Below, one piece after another: positions 27,694 through 40,240 of a DNA stretch of 64,000 nucleotides. The translations under genes and the position numbers were made by a program. Origin of the DNA: Ignelater luminosus (taxonomy: Eukaryota; Arthropoda; Insecta; Coleoptera; Elateridae); the NCBI GenBank assembly GCA_011009095.1, contig VTPC01090892.1, positions 32,537 to 96,536 of the forward strand, given 5' to 3'. Below the pieces are notes generated by a model. That model saw only the letters and a list, made by a program, of their open reading frames with translations, was not told the origin of the DNA and did no database searches. The first letter of the stretch is position 1. Each line of letters opens with the position of its first letter.

Positions 27694-29120
27694 GAAGACT
27701 GCAGGAATATTATCTGGACAGCTTTAGAATTAGCATCTAGAGAATTTATTTTATTGAAAATATCTTCTCTAGATATATTTAAATTGCAAAGATCAACAAT
27801 TTCTTTTAAATTATTATCCCAAAGTTTACTTTTATAAGTATCATAGGTACAATAAACAGAATGGAAGTACTTTGCAAATAAAGAGGCGATTTCAATCGGA
27901 GTATAACCCACAGAATTTTCATATCTAATACAGTTAGGTAAAGAATTATCTCCTTTTTGAGATCTAACATAATGCCAGAAGCGTTGAGGATTTTCTAAAA
28001 TATTATTCTCAATGCTTCTTATGTTATTTAACCTACAGTTATTGATAGCAATTTTACATTTATTCCTTAAATCCTTAAATATATTGTAATCTATAAAAGA
28101 TCTGGACTGTTTGAATTGTTTGTGAGCGATTTTCTTTTCAATAATTAAAGATTTCGTACTATCATCAAACCATTTAGGAAAATTAAACTGCTTTTGCATT
28201 GGCACTCTTTTTAACTTAACATATAAAGATATAACAGAATTAATAATGTCGTAGAAAATATTAACAGATTCCTCAATTGAACTAAAATTGTTTAGAATAT
28301 TCCAATCAATATTGTCTAAATGATTATTAATCAACTCATATGGTGCATTCTTCAAGTCTAAATAAAATATCTCACCATTGGTAAGAGTTGACTGAGAACA
28401 ATTCTTTACATTTAATACAAAAGAAGGATGATTTATGTCAGGTTTAGTTAAATGTGGCCATTGATAAATATTTACAAAATCCACATTACAAAATACTAAA
28501 TCTGAGATAACATTATTAGCATTATAAATATAATTCTTTTGAACAAAACCATAAAACGCAAAATTATCACAAACAATTTCTTCTATCTTAGAGTGTACAT
28601 TAACTGGAATTAAAGTATCACATACAGTATCACAGAAATTATCACAATACCATGTAATTTTTGGTAGGTTATAATCACCTAAAACACAAACGATATTATC
28701 AGGATAAGTTATGGTAATCTCCGAAATTAATTGAAGATGACCTTCATATAAAGAAATATCCGAATTTGGTGGAAAATAAACAACTCCCACTATCAGATTT
28801 TTACTAGCAAGATGAACACAAGTCCATATCTCTTCCCGATCTTTTACATCAAGATTAATTAGAAAAGATGACAAACTCTTTTTGACTGCGATAAGAACTC
28901 CACCACCCCGTTCTTTGCTCGTTGTTTTAGGATTCCTGTCTTGACGAAAAACATTATAACGTCCGTCAATAATCTCTGAACTGTTAATTTCCCCATTAAG
29001 CCATGTTTCGGAGAGGCAAACCACAGTGTGATCTTCGCTTAATACACTAGTAAATATTTCATTAACTTTTATCCTAAGACCACGAACATTTTGATAAAAT
29101 GTGTTTATGTCGGATGCTTC
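27690..29120 (-). pseudogene. LINE ORF2, endonuclease half
   Basis: The frame is open upstream of the GTG at 29024. From about 29120 it reads INTFYQNVRGLRIKV, the first endonuclease motif (the Asn of YQNVRG binds metal), so the domain starts there and overlaps the end of ORF1. Next come VVCLSETW (catalytic Glu), a GGGVLIAV block, GDYNLP (the GDxN motif) and KPDINHPSFVL (the final D-x-x-H pair). All the residues I expect in an apurinic-type LINE endonuclease are present. The frame is lost near 27719 through what looks like one missing base, after the conserved LDANSKA segment. Confidence 0.85.
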
Positions 29121-29647
29121 GTGGGAATTGCCCTTTGAAAATTTTTATCATTATTTAATTTCTGATGAACGGGAGCATTATAAAATTTCCGAACAGCAAC
29201 ACCTTGTGGCCAAAAGGATGCATTAAGTAAATGCGATAAATAAGACGATTCCGCAGTGACCTTAAAAGAACTGTAGTGTTCAGGATATTTAGCGTTTAGA
29301 CGAGTAGCCTTGATTTTCAATGAACTGGTTTTTTCATTATCTGACATTTTTATTAATTTACTAGTAACATAATTCTCGATCTTGGTTTCATCAACATTTG
29401 GATTAACTCTTGTAACGTGTACATCATAACTACGGGCTTGTTTTGCTGCTGCGGTGAAGCCCTCATCTAATTGTGAATTCGTAGTACCAGAGCCAATAAT
29501 TAACTTATTACGAGAAGTTTTATTATTAAAATTGGAAACCATTCTGGCCGGTTCATGGTATTGCCGCGATAAGTTAACACGTATATCAGACGAACCATTC
29601 ACACCTGAAGTAAGTAACCTGTAAATATAGATAGTACGGGCGACCAT
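29105..29647 (-). pseudogene. LINE ORF1 C-terminal fragment
   Basis: A 180-codon open frame ends in the block YSSFKVTAESSYLSHLLNAS followed by FWPQGVAVRKFY, the conserved C-terminal end of ORF1 in many jockey/CR1-like insect LINEs. There it belongs to the nucleic-acid-binding protein that coats the element RNA. The N-terminal coiled-coil or zinc-knuckle part expected upstream is not seen, and the first residues (MVARTIYIYR) may be flanking sequence. An acceptor-like T-run plus AG lies just upstream at about 29656. The stop codon at 29107-29105 lies inside the ORF2 frame, so the two frames overlap. Confidence 0.7.
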
Positions 29648-29656
29648 ATGTTGCCT

Positions 29657-31336
29657 AAAAAAAATTGTAAAGTTATTTGATATAGATTGCTTTAAACGTT
29701 AATTTTATCAAATTAAGGACAAGCATTGGGTAGAATGAAAATTACAAACATATTAACTGAAACCGGATCCTCTTTGAAAATTAGAACGCTGAAAACAAAA
29801 CATTTTCTTTTGTGGCTTTCAATCAGTAAGAATGAATACGTTTAGTAAAATGCCCTACCAAATAGGCTCGTTTTTAAAATTACCGGAAAGCCCAGATTGT
29901 ATGTATTGATTACTGTTTTCGAAGATTCTCTGCATCATTATCAGTCAATTCAAGACCGGAAATAAGAGTACTAAAACGTCATGGAGAGTGAAAAGCTCAA
30001 CAGTAACACAGAGCAAACCTAAAAAGAAAATTTCCAGACAAATTCGTAAGTATGTAAAATCACTTCGATTGTCAGGAAAATAAAGAGCTAACGTATCCTA
30101 TTATTATACCTTCGGTTTCTGCGATAAAATAAAATAATTGTACCTTTAAGTCTTGTAAAAACTCGAAAGGTATAATTTTGGAAAGAAACGATCCGAAAAT
30201 CTTCAACCTGCTGAGATTTACATTTTATGTACATTATTCGTATTTTAAAACTCAAACTTTACACTGTCAAAAGTGTTTACTTAACAAGAAACGTGACTTC
30301 CGTAGGATTCCTAAAATTCTCTAAGTAGCTTAGAAGTCAGTGCTTGAAATATTTTGTTGCCTAGAACAAAATAGATTGACTCAAACTCTTGGTATTGCAT
30401 GCGTATTTTTGTAATAAATCATAACAAGGTGGAAAATTTTAGAATTGAAAAGAAAATATAGCTAAAAACTGCAAAATTGAATTTAAACAATAAAATATTT
30501 CAATTGCGTTAGCTATTTAATTTATAAATTAAATAATAATAGAACGGGCATTTTCATTTAACAAACATTCTATTAGCAATTAAATATAATTAAATTTCAT
30601 TTCCCGTCATTAATTAACTATTACACTTTATAGTAACTGTTTATATTATATAATTCAATAAATATTAACTTATATTTTTTGAATTTTTTGTACGGTACGT
30701 TTTGTTGGAAAACAAAACACTCCATTAATAAGAAGAGAGATTGCACATTAACGTAAAAGAAAAATTTAAGACGTTTGTGCTTAATGTTTCCTAAACAGAA
30801 ACTTTTATAAACAGATTCATTTAATTTCCCCCAATTTCCTCTTACAGTTTTCGGTCCAATTTTCCATTTTATATCTTGTTTCCTAAATAATTCTGTTTAT
30901 ATTCAAACAACAACCGATCTCTTAAATAACAAAACGCTGTTATTCATTTTCTTGTCTATTATAGTATCTGTCATTTTTTGTTTCACATAAGTATCTGACA
31001 TGAGAAATAAACAACCATCTATAAAAGTCTCTGAAGTTCTAGAATGCACTAATTTTAGTAGTAAAACCTTTATTTTTACCGGCAACTTGAGAATTGCGTG
31101 CAAAAAGTAGAAGGTAACTTTTAAGCTTGTGATAGCTTGTTTAGAAACTTTCGTAGCTGCTCCATATTCATGCTTTATTGATCAGATATGACACAATTTA
31201 AATCATCTGTCGCGTCGCAATTATTTGAACAAATCTATAACATATTATAGTTATTGGCACAATGTAACTATTAAATATGACTTATATATTAAAAATAATT
31301 TACCTGTTACTATATCTGTTTTGTTTTTCTTTTCAG
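29657..31336. other. Stretch without recognised genes
   Basis: AT-rich. A 22-bp perfect AT palindrome lies at 30514-30535, which is not unusual at this composition. No gene recognised. Confidence 0.5.
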
Positions 31337-31417
31337 GTGTGCAATGCAGTAATGGGTATAATATTAATGCAGGCTTTGAAAAAAGAAGAAGACGAAAGTC
31401 ATACCTACAGACGTTAA
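31337..31417 (+). CDS. Candidate terminal exon with acceptor site, product unknown
   Basis: A strong acceptor (TTTTGTTTTTCTTTTCAG, AG at 31335-31336) is followed by 26 codons reading VCNAVMGIILMQALKKEEDE and ending in SHTYRR before TAA; a second TAA begins at 31418. A hydrophobic segment followed by a charged tail would fit the C-terminal end of a membrane protein. An alternative frame from the same acceptor is longer, reading CSNGYNINAGFEKRRRRKSY and stopping at 31515. I cannot tell which, if either, is real. Upstream exons were not found and the family is not recognised. Confidence 0.25.
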   Translation: MCNAVMGIILMQALKKEEDESHTYRR

Positions 31418-31517
31418 TAAGTCAGCAAATCAAACGGAAAGATGTGGCACAGCAATGTCACAAACTATTTGAGTATCGCGTGATCAGAAAGTTGCTGCAT
31501 CATAATTACCTGTGAAA

Positions 31518-33597
31518 TTAAAACAGTCTTTTACTCTTTAGTTTCGTAGAGAAATGTCAAATTACGTAATATTACAAAATTGCCAAATTGTCACATTTGA
31601 TTATTTAAAAACTATCCGAGATGTTGCTATTTTTTGATCACGCAATATATCAATACAATTTAGATTATAGTTACATATAAATATTATTATTCTTTTTTAT
31701 ATTTTGTGTGTTAATTAATAAATAATTTTGAATTAGGTTAAGGTCAGTGTTTTATCTAATGTTCATTCAATTTCTGTTAGTATAATTAGTGTAAATGACA
31801 TAACCATCACGTAAATATTCGTGTTCATTTGTATATCATGTAATATCAGGTAGAAAATGACAATATTGAATCACGGCAATTGTTATCAAATTTAATAATC
31901 TATGTATCTGTTTCAATAATTGATGTAATAAACGTTTACGAACCAACCGCGGCACATTTATTACATTATGTATATTAGTCTATATCTGCAGCCACCAGGT
32001 AAAACGTATATTCCTAATATAGATACAATAATGAGATATTAATGAGAATTCAGCTCGCATAAATCAAATTACAAGTAGCGTGAGTTGTATATCACCAAAA
32101 TTCGCATAAATATGGCTTGGTACATGCGGTTTAGGGGTAGGGGGTGGAATATAATCTACAATGACACGAGGGTTGGAGGCGAATGCGTTCTATCTTGAAC
32201 ACTGCAGGGCAACGCGAGTGTTCATTTATTTCCATGCTTTCACTTACAGACTCCATACTCATATTGCGGCTGATACAATTGTAGAACACTGTACTTGAGC
32301 AGTTTATTATATAGGGGCTTTTTCCCTCAGGACGTCTTTTTCAAAAGCCAATAAAAAACTTCAGTTGACTGTAAATCTTTCTGGTATTAGAAACATTGAC
32401 CCGGAAAGCCTAACCGATTCTCTTGCTTACTCTGCAGCATAAATACGAGCGTCTCTGCTTGCTTATTCGCATTGATCAACATGATCAGAAAGACCTAGTT
32501 AACAAAAAATAAGAGAAACAAACATTTTCCAAGCAACTAACTTTATTTTGCTGGCAGCAATACAAACATATTCCCTTGGGAATTTGATCCATCAAAAGAT
32601 TAGTTTGTACCAAATTAGTTGTTATTCTTACAGTGAAGTGTATTTCATAAATGTTTTTTCTGAAATAATAACAACATTTATATTAAAATTAAAAATGATA
32701 ACAAACAGATTTTATTTCTGTAACATTTCCAAATTTAAAATTTCTTCCAAACTAGAAAAACAGTAAAGTATTAAAGATGCAAAGCCAAGAAAAATAAAAA
32801 ATATTTTTTTTATATTATAGCAAGAAAAAATAAAGGATTATTTTATTCCCAATCTTGCAAATTTCAATTCGAATTGTTTTATCTTTTCTTTTTCAGATTA
32901 TTTACCAACAGCTGTATTTACAAAATAAGCTATAATACCTTATGATAGGTAGTTGCCTTGTTTTCCATATAACAAGCTGGATTAATGATGTTGTGGTAAA
33001 TTTATGTAATGTATAGCGCATCCAACGTATAAATACGTAAGTATGCTTGCAGCCACAAAAACGCAACACTTGTATTTACTACCTCATGATTATGGATTTC
33101 ACGTATCCCTACAATCATAATTGTTACTATTCAAAACGTTAGCATCAATGTTTTCTTTAAATAAATGTATCATTTTTTTTGTACAAAATTCCTGATGACA
33201 AAACTTCTTTAAAACATAGTAACTTCGTAGTAATTCCCAGTCATTTGAATTTTATCTATAGAATAAAACTCAAAAGGAATCGAGATTTACAATTTATGGT
33301 GTCTTATTGTGACATTTTTTCAATGCTACTAGCTTTCTCATTATCTTATATTTCGAAATATTTCCGACGCTTTCTAAAGGCATAAAAATGAAAAAGAAGA
33401 AGACAAACTGTTTTCTAATGTTAAAATCCTCTCTATATCTGAGAGACTCTACCCTACACTCCTTGTTAATAGATGGGGGATTGTCGTGCTTTTAGAGAAA
33501 ACTTTATTTTGAGTCAAACTATCTTTTTAGATTGTTCTACGCATTATTGATACTTTCAATTACTTTCAGCGGATGTATCTTGTGTTGTTTGGTGTTT
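31518..33597. other. Stretch without recognised genes
   Basis: AT-rich. If the exon just upstream is real, its 3' UTR would lie here; AATAAA-like words occur near 31716 and 31926. No other gene seen. Confidence 0.4.
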
Positions 33598-33599
33598 TA

Positions 33600-34779
33600 C
33601 GAGCATAATTGAAAAGTTCTCGGAAAAAATGAAAGCACGTATTTATAATTGTAAAAATCATTTTATTTTTCAACACAATTTATTTTTCCAGTAATTCTAC
33701 CCCTTTCTTGTAATAACCTTTCGGAAGCTTCTCAAAATAGGTGTTCACTGTTGCAGTGATCGTTTCCTTTGTCTTCAAATGCGTTCCAGTCACAAATTTA
33801 TTTTAAATCTGGATATAGGTGGAAGTCTAACGATGCTAAATCCGGAGAATAAGGTGGATGTTCCAACAAATTCATATCTCAATTCGTCCATTAGCTATTT
33901 CAATTATACTTTTATGAGAAGGTGCATTGTCCTGATGATAAAGCACTTTTCTTGATAAACCAGGTCTTTTTGCTTTAATATTTTTATCTAATTTGTCCAG
34001 AACGTAGGTATAGTATGATTTAGTAACGGTTTAATCCTTCTCCAAGTAATCAATCAAAAACATTTTGCTCGAGTCCCAAGATACCGACCCCATAACCTTA
34101 CCAGCTGATAAAACCGACCTAGTCTTCTTCGAAACTGAACAACCAGCTTCTGTCCACTATCTCGACTGCTCTCTTGTCTATGGTATATGGTGATAGATCC
34201 AAGTTTCATCCATAGTTACAAATCGCCCTAAAAGCTCTTCCTATCCCTGTTGAGCCGGTTCAAACAATTCTGCGATATTTGCAGTCAAATTCGTTTTTGA
34301 TCGACGCTCAACAAATGCGGCACATATCTTGCGCAGAGTTTTTTCATTGTCAAAGCTTGTGTTAAAATATGGCAAACGCGTTCAGTTGAAATGCCAGCAG
34401 CCTTAGACAACTTAGCAACCTTTAATCGCCTGTCTGCAAGGACCATATCATGTATTTTTTGTATCATTTCTGTAGTTGTAGTACTTTTTAGGCGACCACT
34501 ACGGGTATCATCTTCCACACGTTTAAACTTTGTAGTCTGCTTTAGAACAGTGGAAGATTATGGCACAGATTCCTTCAACACTTTTGTAACCTTTCACGAA
34601 TCTTCGTCGCCGATAAACCTTCCAAAACAAAAAACTTGATCACCAAATCAACTTCTGTTTCTCTATTTTGACAATACACGTTTGGCATCCTTGTTTCACG
34701 CAGAATGAGTTGATACAATAAAATGAGTTTTTGGCAGATGTCTAATAGGTCACTCCGAGAACTTTTCAAATTAGTTTCG
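33600..34779 (-). mobile_element. Decayed mariner element flanked by TA
   Basis: The left end (33600, CGAGCATAATTGAAAAGTTC) and the right end read inward from 34779 (CGAAACTAATTTGAAAAGTT) match through TTCTCGGA, giving imperfect inverted termini of about 27 bp. Both ends are flanked by TA (33598-33599 and 34780-34781), the mariner/Tc1 target duplication. At 1,180 bp it is slightly shorter than an intact mariner. The interior encodes a broken transposase on the minus strand. Confidence 0.9.
33660..34730 (-). pseudogene. Mariner transposase pseudogene
   Basis: On the minus strand, LVIKFFVLEGLSATKIRERL (near 34660-34600) is the first helix-turn-helix of a mariner transposase. Frame 34518-34285 then has EDDTRSGRLKSTTTTEMIQK, the linker and second DNA-binding helix with ISTERVCHIL, and the CARYVPHLLSVDQKRI block. 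Beyond a frame change, the catalytic region is still visible as MDETWIYH near 34210 and HQDNAPSH near 33930. The third Asp region is degraded. Several stops and frameshifts make it inactive. Confidence 0.85.
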
Positions 34780-34781
34780 TA

Positions 34782-37350
34782 CTTACCGCAAATTTTATGA
34801 GAGTGTTATGAAAATTGAGATTTGATATTTCCTGATCAGTATATGAGTAAGAGATAATTATTCTTTTGAACATTTTAACCTGTTGAAAACATTCAAGTGA
34901 ATCAAATTTTTTTTAGATTATGACAACTGTAGATAACATCTTTGACAGTCAACCTGAAATTAATTATCGATTCTGTTATAAGCCACATTTCTTTATTTTA
35001 GGAGCGCGCATAACATATTATCTAATAATGCCTTTACAACATAAAAGCTATTTTTAGTTAAATTATCTATAGAAATAGCAGCTAAAGAAATGATGGTATC
35101 AGACTGTGAGAAAAAGCGGTTTAGTAGATTAATGATGTTAGTAAATATATAAAAAGATTGAAAAGGAAGAAATAGACCTTCACGGTAAAATGATTTTGAC
35201 ATTACGCAATTTTCTTATTAATAGATGTAACTAAGAAATGCATTGTAAAAAGCTGCAAGAGGTCAATTAACAGAAGAACAAAGAAAAAAAAAAGAAAAAA
35301 AATTTCTAATAGTTCAGTATTGTAGTCATTTACATAAGATCTTTAGAAAAGAGACGCAGCATTGAAGGTGTACCTCTGTGTTTTAAAATAAAATTATTGA
35401 CACACTATGTGTACCTCAGGTAAAAACAAAAATGATAAAATAAGTTTATATTTCGTACAAGTGAACGGCATCAGTAAAAATACCAAACGTGAAGAATCTC
35501 GCGTTCTAGATTGTCGTCTTAACTGTTCTTCATCTTTTTGGCAAAAGTATAACTAAGTAAGAAAATCAAAGAGATAAGGTGGTGACTAGCTAGAAAGTGA
35601 ATGTACTAGGCATTTGGCAACAGAAATAAAATGATGTTGGTTAAATTGATTGCTGTCAATTAGTGCATAAAGAATTTTACTCGAAGTGTAAGACATACAT
35701 ATATCAAATAAGAAAGCTGCAAGATTAAAACTGGAAACAAAAATACAGGAGTCGAAAGATTATTACTGGTATGCCAAAGTTGAAGCTTCAAACCTACACG
35801 ATTAGTGATAGAAAATCTGTTTCTATGTCGATAAAACTTGACAAAATTATCTGATATCTGTGCTACAAAATGTAGTCAAGCATTGAAAGCATCAACGCCT
35901 TAAACTAATAAATTATTAGCGCACTACTTAGTCCATCAGTACTATCAGAAGAAACAATATGGGTAAGGAAATGGTAAAAATTAAAAATCGAAATCTGCCG
36001 ACTATTAATAATTAGTAGCTATTCTCAAAGAAGAAATGCATTTGCCTGAAAACAGTATGGATGGATTAAAGATAGAGTTCAAAGTATCAAAATAGAGTTA
36101 CTAGACATCCCAACGTACTTAATAAAATAATCAACAGGTTAATATATGGCAAGAAAAGGTGATATTATCTTAAGATTTAAACACTTTTAGGTAAAATTAA
36201 AATTCAAATATACAATTGCTGTGGCCAAAATTTGAAAAACATGCAGCGACCCAGTCCTCACGCGAAAAGATGCTGTAGAATCACATTGACTGTTGATGTC
36301 AACTTATTTTCTCCATCTGGTCAACCAGAATATGATATGACATAGGTATTTACCCAAAACACGTATCAATCTGCATAGTTAATAATTTTATGCCCTGTAG
36401 TTGTTCCGACCATGGTTTCCGAAAACTTACCAATAATTACAAATCGTTACACTAATCTACTTAAAAGCAAAAACGATCCTTCCCAAGCAATACGAACTAT
36501 AAAACAAACAATAGTAACTTGCGATTATACTGTATGATAATGCAAATTTGGAGAATGAATCAATAAGTCAAAGTGTAGCTAAAAGCAACAATTCAATAAA
36601 ACTATTGCGTCGCGGCAAATGATTCATAGAAGTAAATTGAAAGCTAACCAGATCTTGAAAAACTCATACTCGGAAATAGCATAGTCATCTAAAATTTAGG
36701 AAATTTTTCGTAACGTTGACACAAGTGTAAGTCATGCAACAATAACATTGCTTGATAGAACGTCCGACATACTCAATATTTACTGAAAATAAGCTTCATG
36801 GTAGACTGCATACAGTTACATATCATAGTGCAACTAAAAACTTCTGTGATCAAAAATATTGTTGCAACACACAAAATATATCATTGCCAAAACACAATAC
36901 TCTACACGCTAAACCAAACCGAAAACCCTGACTAAAAAGTTTTGAAAAGAAGCTAACCTTACAAACTGTTAACATTTCTAAATGCAAAACCAAACTGGTA
37001 GAACATTGATTAAGTCAAAAAGTGTCCAAAGAGTTCAGGTTGTCACTTAAAATTTATGAAAACATTTTTTTTTACAATGAAGTCATAAATTATTTTGTAT
37101 AATAACATCATTGACATGTTTTAAAAGTGATCAAGTAAACCTGCAACGTAAAATATATTAGTGTTATGCATGAAAATTCATACGGTAATGTCATCCAATA
37201 CATAAATCCTAACCTGGGTGGACATTATGACGACCTAAACTCCGGTCTCTGGTTATAACAGTGAACTAGTGATTGCAAAACAATTTTTTTTTGGATTTGG
37301 GCTATACAACCAATCTGCCAGATGCTAAAAGTATAACTAAAGAGGAACAA
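34782..37350. other. Stretch without recognised genes
   Basis: AT-rich with an A-run near 35283-35310. No gene, RNA or mobile element recognised up to the N gap. Confidence 0.5.
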
Positions 37351-37636
37351 NNNNNNNNNNNNNNNNNNNNNNNNNNNNNNNNNNNNNNNNNNNNNNNNNN
37401 NNNNNNNNNNNNNNNNNNNNNNNNNNNNNNNNNNNNNNNNNNNNNNNNNNNNNNNNNNNNNNNNNNNNNNNNNNNNNNNNNNNNNNNNNNNNNNNNNNNN
37501 NNNNNNNNNNNNNNNNNNNNNNNNNNNNNNNNNNNNNNNNNNNNNNNNNNNNNNNNNNNNNNNNNNNNNNNNNNNNNNNNNNNNNNNNNNNNNNNNNNNN
37601 NNNNNNNNNNNNNNNNNNNNNNNNNNNNNNNNNNNN
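37351..37636. other. Assembly gap (286 N)
   Basis: A run of N that cuts off the 5' part of the mariner whose 3' end follows it. The real length is unknown. Confidence 0.99.
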
Positions 37637-37855
37637 GGGGAAAAAAATTCGCATCAAATGAAGAGGTTATTGCTGCAACGGAGGCCTATTTTGACGAGTT
37701 GCCAAACGAACATTTCTCAGACGGCTTAAAGAAATTGGAAAGTCGTTGGACTAAGTGTGTAGCACTTGAAGGGAACTATGTTGAAAAATATCAAAAAAAA
37801 TCTAGGCTAAACCTGTTTTTTATTGAAATGTCACACTTCCGTCAAACAGCCCTCG
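37637..37855 (+). mobile_element. 3' end of a mariner element
   Basis: The first visible bases encode KKFASNEEVIAATEAYFDEL and LESRWTKCVALEGNYVEKY, the C-terminal end of a mariner transposase in the plus orientation, ending in a stop further down. The element closes with ...CAGCCCTCG at 37855, followed by the target TA at 37856-37857. CCCTCG is also the terminus of the mariner at 58.3-59.5 kb, but the two differ inside, so they are different lineages. Everything upstream is in the N gap, so whether the transposase was ever complete cannot be seen. Confidence 0.85.
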
Positions 37856-38875
37856 TATATATTGTTAAGAGAATGTTGTTTTTGTCGGTCTTTCTAAATC
37901 GTTAGTATCAAAAATTATATTTCTTTAGTTTTCTTTGTTGTCATTTATGAAATCATGTGGAAATTTAGAACTACCTGTTTTCTGACTGTCTTATTTGCGT
38001 AAAATGACAACTTCTCGGTTGTAAAAATACAACAATCAAAGCGCAGTAATTTTGAAAGTAATGCACGAGCTCATTTCCAAAATTTGGAAAACTATGAGAG
38101 CATTGTGTGTTCCGTTTACTTTCAAGCAATACGTTGTCCAAAAATCTAATTTCTAAGTTTGGTTGCCGCATTTTTCTGCAGGCACGATATGTTTTGAATA
38201 AAATTTTGTCTATTTACATATTTTAAAGCAAAGCTTTTTAATGAACTAATGAGAACCCTGCATTTGTAGATCTTGCAACCAAACTATTAACCAACTACGA
38301 CTACAACTATTAACTATGTAGTCTAAACCACGATCGGTATATTGCTACCGTGATTGGAGCTACTTTTGATACAAAAACTGCATCCTCAGAAGTACTACCG
38401 TAATTACAACCAATCATGGTAATCGTCTATCTTTATTTGAGCTCTATAATTCCAAGATTACACAAGCCTACAAAAAAAATTTGTTTCTGGTTTGAGGCAC
38501 TAAATCTAAAAATTAAATCAGTTTTTCTCTATCTGCTCTACTTTTTTAAATCAGTGTTTTTAAATGTGCAGTTCTACACAAAATGTGCAGCTCTAACTCA
38601 ATTTTGTGCAGTTCTAATTCACATATCAAAAGATTGTTTCCTGTATATTTACCCTATTCTCAGTCTGCCGTGCAGTTAGTTCCAGAAGAATCCACTAAAT
38701 GACATTGTCTGTCCGATAACGTAACTGAAGTGACCTTCAACGCTTGAACTAGAGTTGAGGTTAGTTTGTGAGTTCTCGCTGTGATATTTGTGTTTCGAAA
38801 AGAGTTGTTATAAAGTTAACCTAAAACTACTACGTTTTAGATTGTATAGACTGAATAGAAATAACATGAGTTCAA

Positions 38876-40240
38876 GAAGAAGAAGTTGCGTAAATCATCC
38901 TGATGTGTTTTGCTACATATGAGGAGAATACACGTTAAAAAAATAGAAAAGCTATTAGTGACTTTGTAAAGAGAGCTTATCTTGGAAACTTCAGTGTTTA
39001 GGCTTGGTGATCAGGATAAAACCTGGGCACCTCATCAGATCTGTAAACCTTGTACCAAACATTTACGACAGTAGACTACCAGAAAAGTAAAGAGTCTAAA
39101 ATTCGGCGTACCGATGGTTTGGAGAGAATGCAAAACCCACTTTGATGACTGTTATTTCTGCCTAGTAAATATTATTGAAATCAATCAAAACAACCGTAGC
39201 AAGGGGACTTATCTTGATTTAGTCTCTGCAAAACACCCCGTCCCTCACTCAGAGGAAATGCCGATATCAACGTTTCACCAGCTACCAGAGCTTTGTGAGG
39301 ATGAGTACTGTTTCTCTGATCAACCTTTTGATACTAATGAAGGCAACAATGATTATAAGGGGATGTCATTAATTCCTCATCCTCTAGGATGAGTTAAATG
39401 ACCTCACCAGAGATCTCAACCTGTCAAAAGAAGCTTCTGATTTACTGGCTTCCAGTTTGAACGCCAAAAATGTACTGGAGTAACGAACCAAAATCACTCT
39501 TTACCGTAAAAGAGAAAAGGGTCTGCTACCCTTCTTCTCTTAAGAAGACAATCTTGCATTTTGTCACGAAATTAGATGGCTCTTCCTAAATATTTTACAG
39601 ATAATTGGCGCCTATTTATTGACAGCTCAAAGCAAAGTTTGAAATGTGTCCTTCTGCACGATGGAAACAAATATGGTTCAGTACCAGTTGCTCACTCAAC
39701 AAAAATGAAAGAAGAATGTAACACCATAGCTTTTGTTTTGGAGAAGATAAAGTATCATGAACATTAATGGATGACTTGTGTGGACTTAAAAAGGGTAAAC
39801 TTTCTCCTTGGACAGCAAAGTGGCCACACCAAATATCCTTGATTTTTGATCTCTGGGAGAGCAGAGGCAAAACACCACTGGGTTAGAAAAAAGCCTGGAC
39901 TTCATTTGCTGCAGTTGTCGGAAATTTTCTGGGCAAACGCAAAGCTGAAAACTATGTTGAGCTGGTAAACGAGTTGCTTAACAGTTTCAAATCCTTGAGA
40001 GTAACATGAGCATTAAGGTGCACTATTTATAGAGCCACTTAGACCGTTTTCTTGAAAATTTAGGAGACATCAGTGAGGAACAAAGTGAAAGATTTCACCA
40101 GAATATTAAAACTATTGAGGACCCCTACCAAGGAAGATGGGATACGCACATGATGGCAGATTACTGCTAGAGTTTAAAACAGGACTGTTCCAAAATACGT
40201 TAAAAAATGTCACGGAAAAGAAACTTCCGAGGTATTCAGT
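38876..40240 (+). pseudogene. Broken member of an uncharacterised multi-copy insect gene family (left arm)
   Basis: From the ATG at 38876 a Cys-rich N-terminus (CVNHPDVFCYI, then a stop where Cys is expected in the pair) leads to LGDQDKTWAPHQICKPC. Next come GVPMVWRECKTHFDDCYFCL, RPVPHSEE-like KHPVPHSEEM and, at 39576-39767, WRLFIDSSKQSLKCVLLHDG with the PVAHSTKMKEECN block. The tail has NFLGKRKAENYVELVNELL and EQSERFHQNI...YQGRWDTHMMADYC. I recall this order from many uncharacterised multi-copy proteins in insect genomes. About 100 residues appear to be missing between the middle and tail blocks, and stops and frameshifts are frequent (for example TAA at 39481). Function unknown; paired Cys in the first part suggest a zinc-binding domain. 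Confidence 0.7.

Larger units (their letters stand above)
26140..29650 (-). mobile_element. Jockey/CR1-like LINE, near-complete ORF2, probably 5'-truncated
   Basis: A minus-strand non-LTR retrotransposon with the C-terminal part of ORF1 (29647-29105), an overlapping ORF2 with endonuclease and reverse transcriptase (about 29120-26257), and a short 3' UTR ending in a TTATTATTG-like AT tail near 26140. ORF2 is close to full length, about 950 codons. Only two lesions are evident: a single-base loss near 27719 that shifts the frame between the endonuclease and RT halves, and an in-frame TGA at 26946-26944. The upstream part of ORF1 is missing, which is typical of incomplete reverse transcription. 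I could not fix a target-site duplication. Clade placement within the jockey/CR1 group is an inference. Confidence 0.9.

Noticed and set aside
30514..30535. 22-bp perfect palindrome of A and T only
   Set aside because: Short AT-only palindromes are common at this composition and nothing around it suggests function.
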